Source: Vibrio algarum (GTDB taxonomy: Bacteria > Pseudomonadota > Gammaproteobacteria > Enterobacterales > Vibrionaceae). From it: a DNA stretch of 64,000 bases. The stretch's first letter is position 1; the number at the start of each line of letters is the position of its first letter. The stretch lies in contig NZ_JAQLOI010000003.1 in assembly GCF_028204155.1 (NCBI RefSeq), forward strand, positions 620,001 through 684,000. Reading direction: 5' to 3'. The notes beneath the pieces are model-generated. The model had not been told where the DNA came from and searched no databases. It saw only the letters and a list, made by a program, of their open reading frames with translations. Below, one piece after another: positions 36,826 through 45,891 of this stretch. A program made the position numbers and the translations under genes.

Positions 36826-37081
36826 AATAAACTCCTAAAATTATGTGAACGTTTTCTTTAAAAAAACACCTTCAGAGTAGGCGGGCTCACCGCCTTCTCG
36901 TCTTCCACGTCATTTTTCGGATTACTATATGCAAAGTCGATCCTTCAACTCACTTAGTTACACCTAGCTTGAACCTATTCCCATAAAAAAAATGTGACTT
37001 AATTCATAGCTGTAACAGGAGAGAAAAAAGGGTAATCAAAATTTGAACTAAACAACGTGTTTTAAGCAACATACAAATGTA
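36826..37081. other. Gap upstream of the EF-G-like gene
   Basis: Part of a 302-bp gap between the EF-G-like gene and tctA, both leftward. It must hold the EF-G-like promoter. I see no gene, only AT-rich sequence and the tctA terminator at its right edge (separate entry). Confidence 0.4.
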
Positions 37082-37111
37082 AAAAAGGAGCTGTGTTAAC
37101 AGCTCCTTTTT
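37082..37111 (-). terminator. Rho-independent terminator of the tct operon
   Basis: AAAAGGAGCTGT, loop GTTA, ACAGCTCCTTTTT: an 8-bp GC-rich core extended by A/T pairs, with T-runs in both directions. It lies 17 bp after the tctA-like stop. Confidence 0.85.
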
Positions 37112-37127
37112 AAGAGGTCTTTCTAGA

Positions 37128-38657
37128 TTAAGAACTGGTCGCTAAAGCACGTTTTACTGAGCCAAATAGGTACCTAATGAGTTTGTTAAACGCTGGAATT
37201 TGGCTTGATAGGATTAATAGAATAATCACGACAAGCGCAAGTGAGATAGGACGTTCAACCATTGGCCACAAGCTACCACCCGTTGTTTTCAAGCCCGTTC
37301 TCAATGAGGTATCTGCCATTGGCCCTAATATGACCCCAATCACCAGTGGTGCAATTGGGATCCTGAGTTTCATAAAGAAATAAGAAATAACCCCAATGAT
37401 ACCCATTAAGTAAAGGTTGAATACACGAAGACCCAAGGCAAACGAACCGATAACACACAATACCGCAATCAATGGCATGAACAACGTTTGTGGGATACGT
37501 AGGATGTAAATAACCTGCTTAGACAAGATCATGCCACAGATCCACATTGCAATTGCTGCAGCAAACAGTATCGCCGTCACTTCTGGAATGAAGGTCGGAT
37601 TAGTCTTAAGCAGCATTGGGCCTGGCGCTATATTATGTAACATCAATGCCCCTAACAACATTACCGCAGGTGGTGATCCCGGAATACCTAAACTCAGTAG
37701 TGGGATCATCGCCCCACCCACGCACGCTTGGTTAGCGGTTGCAGTGGCAATCACACCCTCGGCTTTACCTGTACCAAATTCTTCTGGGTTCTTATTGGTT
37801 TTTCTCGCAACACCGTACGCAACCCAAGCGGCAATATCTTCACCAATACCCGGCACCGCACCGATACCCACACCAATCAAAGCAGATGAAACGATGTTTT
37901 TGGTGTTCTTGTACATGGTTTTGAAGTCAGGCAGCAGTTTACCAAACGAAGAACCCATCTTGCCCATCTTCATTTTAGATTCCAACACCGACATGATTTG
38001 TGGCATACCAAAAGCACCGATAAGCACAGGCACTACATCGATACCATTATCAAGCTCGTGCATCCCAAAAGTGAAACGTGGGTACATCTGCATGTGGTCT
38101 TGACCAATGGTGGATAACCAAATACCAAATAAACCCGCAACCCAACCTTTTATTGCCAGATCTGGCGAGGTCAAACTGCCACTGATCAAGATGCCAAACA
38201 GGGCGAGTAAAAAGTATTCGTAAGAGGTGAACTGCAAAGCGGCTTGAGCAATCACAGGAGAAAGCAGTGCCACAAAAATCATTCCAATAAACGAGCCGAT
38301 CAACGATGACGTTGTGGTTAAACCGAACGCTCTCCCCACCTGCCCTTTTTTGGCCATCGGGTAGCCATCCATTGCGGTAGCCGCCGATGCAGCCGTGCCC
38401 GGAATGTTAAGTAAAATAGCGGTATACATACCACCGTACACGCCACCAACGTAGATGGCGAGCAAGGCAAGCAACGCCGTTTGACTATCTAAGCCATAGG
38501 TGAGCGTGGTTAATAACGCCACACCGAGCGTTGCCGTTAAACCGGGCATCGCGCCAAAAATAATACCGAGAAAGGTACTGCCGACCAATATGAGCACTAA
38601 CGTTGGCGAAGTAAATATTTGCCAAAGCATACCGGTAAATATAGATAAAATATCCAT
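37128..38657 (-). CDS. Tripartite tricarboxylate transporter permease, TctA family
   Basis: 509 residues with about 11-12 membrane segments and TctA signatures near the N-terminus (GAMPGLTATLGVALLTTLTY; GGVYGGMYTAILLNIPGTA). It is the large permease of a TTT system, which takes up solutes using an ion gradient. Family substrates are mostly carboxylates, but sugar uptake is on record. The neighbouring tetrulose-phosphate isomerases suggest a C4 sugar. It follows TctB by 15 bp. Confidence 0.92.
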   Translation of the reverse strand: MDILSIFTGMLWQIFTSPTLVLILVGSTFLGIIFGAMPGLTATLGVALLTTLTYGLDSQTALLALLAIYVGGVYGGMYTAILLNIPGTAASAATAMDGYPMAKKGQVGRAFGLTTTSSLIGSFIGMIFVALLSPVIAQAALQFTSYEYFLLALFGILISGSLTSPDLAIKGWVAGLFGIWLSTIGQDHMQMYPRFTFGMHELDNGIDVVPVLIGAFGMPQIMSVLESKMKMGKMGSSFGKLLPDFKTMYKNTKNIVSSALIGVGIGAVPGIGEDIAAWVAYGVARKTNKNPEEFGTGKAEGVIATATANQACVGGAMIPLLSLGIPGSPPAVMLLGALMLHNIAPGPMLLKTNPTFIPEVTAILFAAAIAMWICGMILSKQVIYILRIPQTLFMPLIAVLCVIGSFALGLRVFNLYLMGIIGVISYFFMKLRIPIAPLVIGVILGPMADTSLRTGLKTTGGSLWPMVERPISLALVVIILLILSSQIPAFNKLIRYLFGSVKRALATSS

Positions 38658-38672
38658 TACGTTATTCCTTAA

Positions 38673-39533
38673 TTAGAAAGCATCATCCAGCTCTGCCGTT
38701 TCGTCCGCTGACAAGGTTTTGCCTTCTTTCACTTCTTTTTGACCTGCGTACTTAAAGTAGGTGGTGTTCAACACTTGCTCAACGACAATGCCTTCTTTTG
38801 GTAACGGTACTAAAAGGAAGTAGCGGAAAATGGGGCAAATCACCAATGGGAAGAGAAATGAGACCAAAGCAAGAACTTTTACCTTTCGTTTAAACTCTGC
38901 GCCATACTGTTTTTCACTGATTTTAAACAGCGCAAAAATAGCGATAGCAGCCACGATCAAAATAATGTCGGTGGTAAATTCGTACCCAGCATTGATTGTT
39001 TCGTCTAAACCTGAGCCAAAGATAGCAACAGATAGAACCATGAAGGCCGAATACAACTTGATGAGTTTTGACGAGATTTTAGGTTCATCTAAATAGTACA
39101 AACCGATATAAAACAGAAGAAAGACAAGTGATGCTAAAAAGAAATCATACCAAGTGATCATGATGTAGATATAAGTCAGGATCCCACCACCTGAGATAAG
39201 AAAGCCCGATGGATTAACATCTTTGATCCTTTCCATAAACAATGTACGGCCGTTTTCTTTCGCATTATTTACAAACAATACGATGCCAGCGAGCAATAAA
39301 GCCGCACCAATAAAGAGTGGTAACAAGCCCGGTGATTCGTACCACGTTGTTTTAACCCCACCTACGGTGCCAGAAAAGGGCATCGTCAGTGAGTGAGCAA
39401 TAATAAATATAGAAAAAACAATAACAACAGCTGAAAAAATAAAATCCCAGCCATGAAGGGCAAGCTCTTCTTCTTGTCTTGCTTTTTCTTCTAATAGCGA
39501 GCCATCATCGAAGTCTTTCATTGACTCTGACAT
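38673..39533 (-). CDS. Tripartite tricarboxylate transporter small permease, TctB family
   Basis: About 286 residues from the ATG at 39533 (MSESMKDFDDGSLLEEKARQ), with GAGGG 7 bases upstream. TctB proteins usually have four membrane segments and 150-180 residues. Here an acidic N-terminal segment and extra C-terminal hydrophobic segments (ALVSFLFPLVICPIFRYFLL) make it much longer. It pairs with TctA and TctC on either side. Confidence 0.8.
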   Translation of the reverse strand: MSESMKDFDDGSLLEEKARQEEELALHGWDFIFSAVVIVFSIFIIAHSLTMPFSGTVGGVKTTWYESPGLLPLFIGAALLLAGIVLFVNNAKENGRTLFMERIKDVNPSGFLISGGGILTYIYIMITWYDFFLASLVFLLFYIGLYYLDEPKISSKLIKLYSAFMVLSVAIFGSGLDETINAGYEFTTDIILIVAAIAIFALFKISEKQYGAEFKRKVKVLALVSFLFPLVICPIFRYFLLVPLPKEGIVVEQVLNTTYFKYAGQKEVKEGKTLSADETAELDDAF

Positions 39534-39634
39534 ATCGATTCCCTCAGAATTAAACAAACATTTTCCATATCTATGCATGGAAAACTAAGTGATAAAGATG
39601 GCACTGGTGGAGCCAATGCCATCGAGTTGGTTGG

Positions 39635-40645
39635 TTATGGTTTTGGAATACCTAATGAAGCAGGGTCAATCTTAGCCGCTTTCAAATCCCACAATGTCCA
39701 TGAGAACAAGGACTCTAGACGAGCCATACGCTCATTTGCTGTTTTACCGTACTCACCCACTAAGCTGTAGTAGTTTTCAGCCGCGTATTTGGTAACTTCT
39801 TCACTTTCCATCGCCGCAATAAACGCCTTAGCGACCTTTTTCTTAATATCTACTGGTGTTTCTTTTTTCATTGCAAAACCAATAGATTGAGAGATTGGTA
39901 GGTAGTCGCCTAATGCAGGGTATTTAACGATCGCCGATGGGATAGTCATACCACCCACTTCGAAGCCTTTTTCTGTAAGCGTACCTAGTGCGCGGAAGTC
40001 ACCAGATTGAATAAGCTGATTTTGCTCCGCAGCAGAAGTAATAACCACATCCACTTCGCCACTTAACGTCGCGTTTTGAGACTTAGATGACCCAGGGTAA
40101 GGGATAAAGTTCATTTCACCTTGAATGCCCTGTGCAAAAGCAAGGTAATTGATGTGGTGTAATGAACCTGATGAACCAGCACCGACACGAACTTTGCCTG
40201 GGTTAGCTTTGATGTATTTAACCAGTTCTTCCAAGGTTTTGAATTCAGAGTTTTTAGAAACCGACAATACATCTGGTGAGCTTGCTACGATAAAGTAGTC
40301 AAACACTGACATGCGGTTTTCCCAGCCACCCATTACCGCAGCGGTAACGTTCGACTCAGAAAGCCCTACTAACGTGTAACCATCTGGTTTGCTATTAAAG
40401 CCAGCAAGTAAGCCTACCGAGCCAGACACGCCACCGGGTTTGTTGATAACGTTAATATTTGTGCCTAAGTATTTAGACATAGATGCTGTGATAACACGGT
40501 TAATCACGTCTGTACCACCACCCGCTGACCAAGTCACAATATCGTTGATATTGCGGTTTGGATAACGCTCATCGGCAAAGGATACGTTCGCCATTAAAGA
40601 GACAGCCGCTACGACGGCTCCGGTTAACAATGTTCTTCTTTTCAT
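39635..40645 (-). CDS. Tripartite tricarboxylate transporter substrate-binding protein, TctC family
   Basis: 336 residues with a twin-Lys/Arg signal peptide (MKRRTLLTGAVVAAVSLMAN, cleavage near SFA-DE). The TctC/Bug fold is shown by YPNRNINDIVTWSAGGGTDV and NVINKPGGVSGSVGL. It captures the substrate in the periplasm for TctAB. It is first of the three transport genes and follows the isomerase at 40756 on the same strand, so all four probably form one transcript under the GntR regulator. Confidence 0.9.
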   Translation of the reverse strand: MKRRTLLTGAVVAAVSLMANVSFADERYPNRNINDIVTWSAGGGTDVINRVITASMSKYLGTNINVINKPGGVSGSVGLLAGFNSKPDGYTLVGLSESNVTAAVMGGWENRMSVFDYFIVASSPDVLSVSKNSEFKTLEELVKYIKANPGKVRVGAGSSGSLHHINYLAFAQGIQGEMNFIPYPGSSKSQNATLSGEVDVVITSAAEQNQLIQSGDFRALGTLTEKGFEVGGMTIPSAIVKYPALGDYLPISQSIGFAMKKETPVDIKKKVAKAFIAAMESEEVTKYAAENYYSLVGEYGKTANERMARLESLFSWTLWDLKAAKIDPASLGIPKP

Positions 40646-40755
40646 GATTGATACCTTAATTTTGTTTCAGGTGGTTACCATCAGGTAACCCATATTATTG
40701 GCAACATTCCAAACCTGTGGTTTATTGCCTTTATAGTCATTTCATGTATAGCTAA

Positions 40756-41718
40756 CTAGATTTTAATAAAGTAATTCTCTAGATCTGCCCAAATATCCAT
40801 GTACTCCTTCTTCCTTAGTGATTCACCAAATACACCCATTCCAATCTCATCAATACGATTCGAGATTTTGTTCGTCATGCGCACATTCGCTTCAAATACT
40901 TTTTCAATGTCCCATCGAGTTGGCGAGGTATCTGAAGTCAACCACCCTTGGTAGTTAAACTTCTTCAGGTAATAGATAAACTCGATGTATTGCATCAAGC
41001 TGCGGCTGCCACAAAAATAATCCCAGTCCCATTTACCATCATTGTCATTGATATGGATGTAGTATTTGAGACCTTCAGACTCAAGAAGAGCTAACTCTTC
41101 GGCCGGGTTATTGTCACCGTAAAGTGAGTGTCCATAATCCAATGTCACGCCGATATTCTCATTGCCGATACTTTTAATAAGGCAAGCTGTTTTGGCAGCA
41201 TTATCGATATAACAACGCCCACGAACTTCATTAGGTTTGTATTCAATAAACAGAGGGATATGTGGCTTGTAAGCACCCGCTTCAGCGAAGGTATCTGTTA
41301 GGTACTTCCACGTTTCAACATAATCAGCCTGAAAACTAAATTCGTATCCGTCACTTAATGGGCAACACTGAACCTTGTCTGCACCGAGTGCTTCAGCAAA
41401 GTCTTTTGCATTTTTAATAAACTGAACCGCGCGCGCTCTTACTTTTGGATCTGTCGAGGTTAAACCACCAGACTTAAACTCTGGTTCCACTTTGATATTC
41501 ACGTTTATCGCGGCTAATTTAACGTCATATTTATCTAGAAGTTTCTTCGTCTCTTCAACATCGTTCACTTCATATGGATAAACTAACTCAGCCCCGGTCA
41601 TACCGTTTATTGACTTCAGTATCTTAAATTTTTCTTCTAGGGTTCTAGGCTGATTGTACTCAGAGAAACGATCCTGCGTTCTTCCCAAAAAAGGGGTGAT
41701 GACTGCATGTTTAAACAT
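40756..41718 (-). CDS. Sugar phosphate isomerase/epimerase (xylose isomerase-like TIM barrel)
   Basis: 320 residues. The AP-endonuclease-2/xylose-isomerase fold is seen from likely metal ligands: Glu in LFIEYKPNE, Asp-His in VTLDYGHSLYG, His in YIHINDNDGKWDWD. EryC, the tetrulose-phosphate epimerase of Brucella erythritol catabolism, belongs to this superfamily, as do many other epimerases, so the exact reaction is open. It is transcribed with the TTT transporter and away from GntR, across a gap holding a 21-bp palindrome. Confidence 0.85.
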   Translation of the reverse strand: MFKHAVITPFLGRTQDRFSEYNQPRTLEEKFKILKSINGMTGAELVYPYEVNDVEETKKLLDKYDVKLAAINVNIKVEPEFKSGGLTSTDPKVRARAVQFIKNAKDFAEALGADKVQCCPLSDGYEFSFQADYVETWKYLTDTFAEAGAYKPHIPLFIEYKPNEVRGRCYIDNAAKTACLIKSIGNENIGVTLDYGHSLYGDNNPAEELALLESEGLKYYIHINDNDGKWDWDYFCGSRSLMQYIEFIYYLKKFNYQGWLTSDTSPTRWDIEKVFEANVRMTNKISNRIDEIGMGVFGESLRKKEYMDIWADLENYFIKI

Positions 41719-41752
41719 AGTTATTTCCTTTTATTATCTTTAATACACCCAA

Positions 41753-41773
41753 ATTTAAATGTTACATTTAAAT
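41753..41773. promoter_or_regulatory. 21-bp palindrome, possible GntR operator
   Basis: ATTTAAATG-TTA-CATTTAAAT: perfect 9-bp arms with a 3-base spacer, 35 bp before the isomerase start, in the 135-bp gap after the GntR gene. It is AT-rich, so chance is not excluded, but the position suits an operator. Confidence 0.45.
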
Positions 41774-41853
41774 AGATGCACATTAATTTAATTAAATTGG
41801 TTGTTTTAATTTAACATCTTTAAAAAATATCAATCTATCCGACTAGATGTTGA

Positions 41854-42513
41854 TTAATTATTAATATCAACGAAGTGGTACTCATCCAAAAACTCAACAA
41901 ATTGTTTAGAGATATTTTTCCAATGATATAGATGTAATTTTCTAGCACCATCTGCATCTCTATTCTCTATTGATTCTATGATTTTCTCATGCTCTTCAAT
42001 TGATTCCCAAGGTAAAGGCCTTAGTTTTATTACTATTTCTTTACAACGTTTATTCTGTTCATTGTATTTTTTAGCGACCTCAATTAACCTTGAGTTTTCT
42101 GTATAATCGAAAATTGCCTGATGGAACTGTCTATCATAATCTGCCCATCTTATAATATCGTTTCTTTCTAAGGAGACTTTCATCTCCTCCGTATATTTTT
42201 TTAATTGGTCTAACTGCAATTTTTCTAGCGTATTTTCAATACAAAGTTCTATCGCTGTAACCTCTAGATGAGCAATTATTTCGTATAACTCTTCAATGTC
42301 TCTTTTAGACAAAGCGCAGATTTCCATACCGTGTCTAGGGTGAAGTTTTATTAAGCCATCTTCTTGTAATCTAAGTAATGCTTCCCTAACAGGTGTTCGG
42401 CTAAACCCACACAACTCTACTGCTTCGTCGACAAGCAAACGCTGATTTATTCTAAATTTATTATTTAATATCATCATTTTAAGAGTATCGTAGGCTTTAT
42501 CCGATAACTTCAT
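41854..42513 (-). CDS. GntR family regulator (FadR/FCD subfamily)
   Basis: 219 residues. The N-terminal winged helix (LLVDEAVELCGFSRTPVREA, followed by LLRLQEDGLIKLHPRHGMEI) is followed by an all-helical FCD domain with likely metal ligands Asp in DYDRQFH, His in RQFHQAIF, and later His. It sits between the transporter/isomerase run and the divergent kinase/isomerase operon, and so probably represses both until a pathway intermediate binds. Confidence 0.9.
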   Translation of the reverse strand: MKLSDKAYDTLKMMILNNKFRINQRLLVDEAVELCGFSRTPVREALLRLQEDGLIKLHPRHGMEICALSKRDIEELYEIIAHLEVTAIELCIENTLEKLQLDQLKKYTEEMKVSLERNDIIRWADYDRQFHQAIFDYTENSRLIEVAKKYNEQNKRCKEIVIKLRPLPWESIEEHEKIIESIENRDADGARKLHLYHWKNISKQFVEFLDEYHFVDINN

Positions 42514-42999
42514 TTTACTCTAACCCTATCTGTTAAAACTAATTCATTGACTTGTGTAAAGCATCACGACTTTCAATTCATATGTTAAAAAATTTATTAA
42601 CGTATTCGTAAATATTGACTGAAGTATAAGTGAGTAAATTAAATATAAATTTGAACTTTGTCACGATAATTAATTTAAGGACCAACATATTTAATTAGTA
42701 ATTTAATTTTCAAAAACAGACAATTAGTAAACATTTTTTAAAACGACAATTATCATTATTTATTTTTTAATAATTTTATTTTGAATATTATTGTTTGTAA
42801 TTAAATTATTAACGGTGAATTTTAACTATCTTATTGAAATGGCACGACTATTGTTATCTCATGGTTATCTTTAATAAATTTATTAAAAAATATTTCGTGA
42901 CGAACTTCAAATCAGCAAGTATTTAAAATAGCATTATTATATTTATTCAATTAGCTTAAAAATGAAATATAAATATAAAATACCAATTCGGAGTTTGAA
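42514..42999. promoter_or_regulatory. 486-bp AT-rich divergent promoter region
   Basis: No gene is visible. The region is very AT-rich with long A/T runs and separates gntR from the rpiB-like operon, so it should contain both promoters. No exact copy of the 41753 palindrome occurs here. An HNS-type binding or a long 5' leader is possible but not shown. Confidence 0.5.
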
Positions 43000-43461
43000 A
43001 TGAATATTGCCATTGGCTGCGATGACGCAGCGGTAGAACTAAAAAACACATTAGCAAAACATTTAGAATCTCTCGGTTATGAATATACAGATTATAGCCA
43101 GCCAGCAGAAGATGAATCCAATTTATATGCCGATGTGGCTGCAAGAGTTGCATATTCTGTGGCAGAACATAAACATGAACGAGGGATCATTATTTGTGGT
43201 ACTGGAATCGGAGTCTCAATAATGGCGAATAAGGTCCCTGGGATTCGGGCAGCTCTTTGCCATGATGTCTTTTCGGCCATAAGAGCTCGCAAAAGTAATG
43301 GCGCTCAAATCATCACGATGGGCGCTAGAGTCATTGGTTCTGAACTAGCAAAAACCATCTTAGAAAACTGGTTGCAAGCCGATCAAATTGATCCCTCCTC
43401 CTTACCCAAAGTTCAAAGAATCAACGAAATTGAAGATTCTATTTTGTCTAAATCGGAGTAA
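43000..43461 (+). CDS. RpiB-family isomerase, EryI-like (D-erythrulose 4-phosphate isomerase candidate)
   Basis: 153 residues. The RpiB catalytic Cys is in CGTGIG (66-71), and IRAALCHDVFSAIRARKSN with GAQIITMGARVIGSELAKTI is typical. The N-terminal motif of true RpiB (GSDHAG) is altered to GCDDAA, losing the His, and the ALxHDxxSAxRAxxSN plus QIITMGARVIG pattern recalls Brucella EryI. EryI converts D-erythrulose 4-phosphate to D-erythrose 4-phosphate. It is first in a six-gene overlapping operon with a DHA-kinase-like pair and a TpiA-like isomerase, which supports this role over ribose metabolism. Confidence 0.8.
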   Translation: MNIAIGCDDAAVELKNTLAKHLESLGYEYTDYSQPAEDESNLYADVAARVAYSVAEHKHERGIIICGTGIGVSIMANKVPGIRAALCHDVFSAIRARKSNGAQIITMGARVIGSELAKTILENWLQADQIDPSSLPKVQRINEIEDSILSKSE

Positions 43462-44468
43462 TGACAATGAGAGTACCTAAGAAATTATTAAATGACCCTC
43501 AAAATGTTGCCGTTGAACAATTTGAAGGCTTTATAGCCGCCACGAATAAGGACTTACAACAAGTAGGTTCGCTCACTGCAGCTGTAAGAAAGAACTTTAA
43601 CTCGAGTAAAGTTGCTGTTGTTACAGGCGGAGGTGCTGGTCACGAGCCTATGTATGGCGGTTACGTAGGGCAAGGTTTAGCAGATGCGGTTGCAACAGGT
43701 GATGTTTTCGCAGCACCAACACCAGACGTCATTTATGAAACCACGATGGCATTGGAGCCTTCAAACGGTGTCCTTTTTGTTTATGGCAATTATGCTGGCG
43801 ATAATATGAACTTTGATATCGCTGCAGAATTATTAGAAGATGAAGATATCCCATCTCACACTATCAGAATAAATGATGATGTCATCTCCGCCTCCGATGA
43901 AAACAGAGTAGAACGCAGAGGGATAGCCGGAGCGCTTTTTGTTTTAAAAGCAGCTGGTGCGGCATCAGAGTTACATGACAATTTTGATGATGTTGTAAAG
44001 GCAACTGAAAAAGCACTACAACATACCGCTTCTGTTGGTGTTGCATTAGGTCCTTGCGCAATTCCACGCAATAACACATTTAATTTTGAAATAGCCGACG
44101 ACGAAATAGAAATAGGTATGGGCTTGCACGGTGAACCCGGTGTAGGCAAAACCAAAATTTCAAATGCCGATGAAACCGTATATGAACTTATGGATCGCCT
44201 CAATGAAGAACTAGAACTTCAAAGTGGTAACGAAGTTTGTGTGTTGGTAAACAACCTTGGCGCATCAACTCAAATGGAACTTTTAATAGCAAACCGCGCT
44301 GTTAATCAATATCTTGCAGAAAAAAACATCACTGTACATGACTGTCTTGTTGGGGGTTACTGTACGTCTTTAGAAATGTCTGGCTACTCTATCTCTCTAT
44401 TCAAATTAGATGCTGAACTAAAAAAACTTTATGACACACCTTGCAACTCTTTCGCCTTGAGGAAATAA
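43461..44468 (+). CDS. DhaK-like ketose kinase substrate-binding subunit
   Basis: 335 residues of the DhaK fold. GGGAGHEP lies at 56-63, and the His that binds the keto group is His223 in GLHGEPG. The start overlaps the stop of the previous gene (TAATG). It pairs with the DhaL-like gene 2 bp downstream; no DhaM is near, so ATP is the likely donor. In Mycobacterium smegmatis DhaK-type enzymes (LerK, DerK) phosphorylate L- or D-erythrulose; with EryI/EryH-like neighbours this subunit may do the same. Plain DHA remains possible. Confidence 0.85.
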   Translation: MTMRVPKKLLNDPQNVAVEQFEGFIAATNKDLQQVGSLTAAVRKNFNSSKVAVVTGGGAGHEPMYGGYVGQGLADAVATGDVFAAPTPDVIYETTMALEPSNGVLFVYGNYAGDNMNFDIAAELLEDEDIPSHTIRINDDVISASDENRVERRGIAGALFVLKAAGAASELHDNFDDVVKATEKALQHTASVGVALGPCAIPRNNTFNFEIADDEIEIGMGLHGEPGVGKTKISNADETVYELMDRLNEELELQSGNEVCVLVNNLGASTQMELLIANRAVNQYLAEKNITVHDCLVGGYCTSLEMSGYSISLFKLDAELKKLYDTPCNSFALRK

Positions 44469-44470
44469 CT

Positions 44471-45106
44471 ATGAATAATCGTGACACGACTAGAATGATG
44501 GCTTTTGTCTCCAAAGGTATGGTTGCAAGCGAACCCATGCTAACCAAATGCGACCAGATTATTGGCGACGGAGATCATGGCTTGGGAATTGAACGTGGCT
44601 TCCAAAATGTAGAAATTTACCTTGATGACAACTTTACTGCCAAAGATGTTGGCGATGTTCTTGGCAAGATAGGCATGAAACTTATGTCTACTATGGGAGG
44701 TGCGTCTGGAGCTATTTTTGGTACACTCTTTAGATCCGGAGGAAAAGCCATTGCCGGAGAAATCGAACTAACGACTCCAGTATTCGCTCGATTTCTGGAA
44801 GCCGGATTAGAAGGTGTATTTAAACGTGGTGGCGCAAGCGAGGGTGACAAAACCATGATTGACGCCCTTGCGCCTGCTATGAGACGCGCAAAAGAATTAG
44901 GAGATATGGATTTTCATCAAGCCATCCCCTTAATTTTTGAAAGTGCAGAGCAAGGCGTTGAACAAACCAAAGATATGATCGCTACAACAGGTAAGGCAAA
45001 AACACTTGGAGAGCGATCTTTAGGCCACCCAGATCCCGGTGCTATTTCAATGTCACTTATCTTCAAGTTCATGGCTGAATACTCGCAGCTTGAGGTTGCC
45101 GCATGA
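44471..45106 (+). CDS. DhaL-like kinase ATP-binding subunit
   Basis: 211 residues from the ATG at 44471 (MNNRDTTRMMAFVSKG), with GAGGAAAT upstream; a longer in-frame start overlapping DhaK is unlikely. The Mg-nucleotide motif GDGDHG lies at 32-37, followed by MGGASGAIFGTLF, GDKTMIDALAPA and GHPDPGA. It provides the ATP for the DhaK-like partner. The stop overlaps the next start (ATGA). Confidence 0.85.
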   Translation: MNNRDTTRMMAFVSKGMVASEPMLTKCDQIIGDGDHGLGIERGFQNVEIYLDDNFTAKDVGDVLGKIGMKLMSTMGGASGAIFGTLFRSGGKAIAGEIELTTPVFARFLEAGLEGVFKRGGASEGDKTMIDALAPAMRRAKELGDMDFHQAIPLIFESAEQGVEQTKDMIATTGKAKTLGERSLGHPDPGAISMSLIFKFMAEYSQLEVAA

Positions 45107-45891
45107 AAAAAATATGGCTCGGTTCCAGTTGGAAAATGAATAAAACTGCTACGGAAGTAGCTGAATTCAACCAACAGATTCAAAACGCGCTCTCTGAAGT
45201 ACCCCAATCACTTCAAACGTTTTTAATTCCGCCTTTCCCCTATGTCCAAAGCGTAGCAGAGTCGGTTACTCAACACGGAACACGCGTTGGTGTACAAAAT
45301 ATTTGTTGGGCAGAAGCAGGCGCTTTTACTGGAGAGATATCCGCCTCTATGGCGAAAGACATTGGTGCAAGCATTGTCGAAATAGGCCATTCAGAGCGCC
45401 GCGCGATGTTTAATGAAACCGACCATAGCGTAAACAAAAAAGTATTAGCCAGTTTAAACTTAGGACTAACGCCACTTATTTGTGTGGGGGATACTTTTGA
45501 TGAAAAGCAATGGGACGTTTCCAGAGAATCAATTGTTCGACAAGTAAAAATTGCACTCTTTGATGTCAGCATAGATCAGATAGAAAACGTTATCATTGCT
45601 TATGAACCGGTGTGGGCTATTGGCGAGAACGGTATCCCAGCAAGTGCAATTGAAGCTGAAGAAGGTTTATCTGCAATAAAGCATGCTTTAGTTACAAAAT
45701 ACGGTGCTGAACTGGCCAACAAAATCGTCTTGCTCTACGGAGGCAGTGTACACCCAGACAACGCCCAAGAACTTATTCAACAACCTAGTATAGATGGCCT
45801 ATTTGTTGGTCGCTCTGCCTGGGAAGCTAGTGGTTTTGCTAAACTTATCTCGCTTGTTAAACCTTACTGTGAAAGTAAGGAGGAGCAATGA
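45103..45891 (+). CDS. TpiA-family isomerase, EryH/LerI-like (L-erythrulose 1-phosphate isomerase candidate)
   Basis: 262 residues of the triosephosphate isomerase fold with catalytic Lys11 (SSWKMNKT), His96 (EIGHSERR) and Glu168 (AYEPVWAIG). Loop 6 is GENGIPAS, not the usual GTGKTAT, and the end reads GLFVGRSAW, not DGALVGGASL. Both changes match what I recall of EryH/LerI, which interconverts L-erythrulose 1-phosphate and D-erythrulose 4-phosphate. It overlaps both neighbours by ATGA. A triose role in this operon would be redundant. Confidence 0.82.
   Translation: MKKIWLGSSWKMNKTATEVAEFNQQIQNALSEVPQSLQTFLIPPFPYVQSVAESVTQHGTRVGVQNICWAEAGAFTGEISASMAKDIGASIVEIGHSERRAMFNETDHSVNKKVLASLNLGLTPLICVGDTFDEKQWDVSRESIVRQVKIALFDVSIDQIENVIIAYEPVWAIGENGIPASAIEAEEGLSAIKHALVTKYGAELANKIVLLYGGSVHPDNAQELIQQPSIDGLFVGRSAWEASGFAKLISLVKPYCESKEEQ

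Noticed and set aside
37531..38103. 190-codon ORF opposite the TctA-like gene
   Set aside because: Long only because the permease codons lack antisense stops; proline/serine-rich with no family pattern.
43882..44203. Opposite-strand ORFs inside the DhaK-like gene
   Set aside because: Antisense shadows; the forward frame has complete DhaK motifs.
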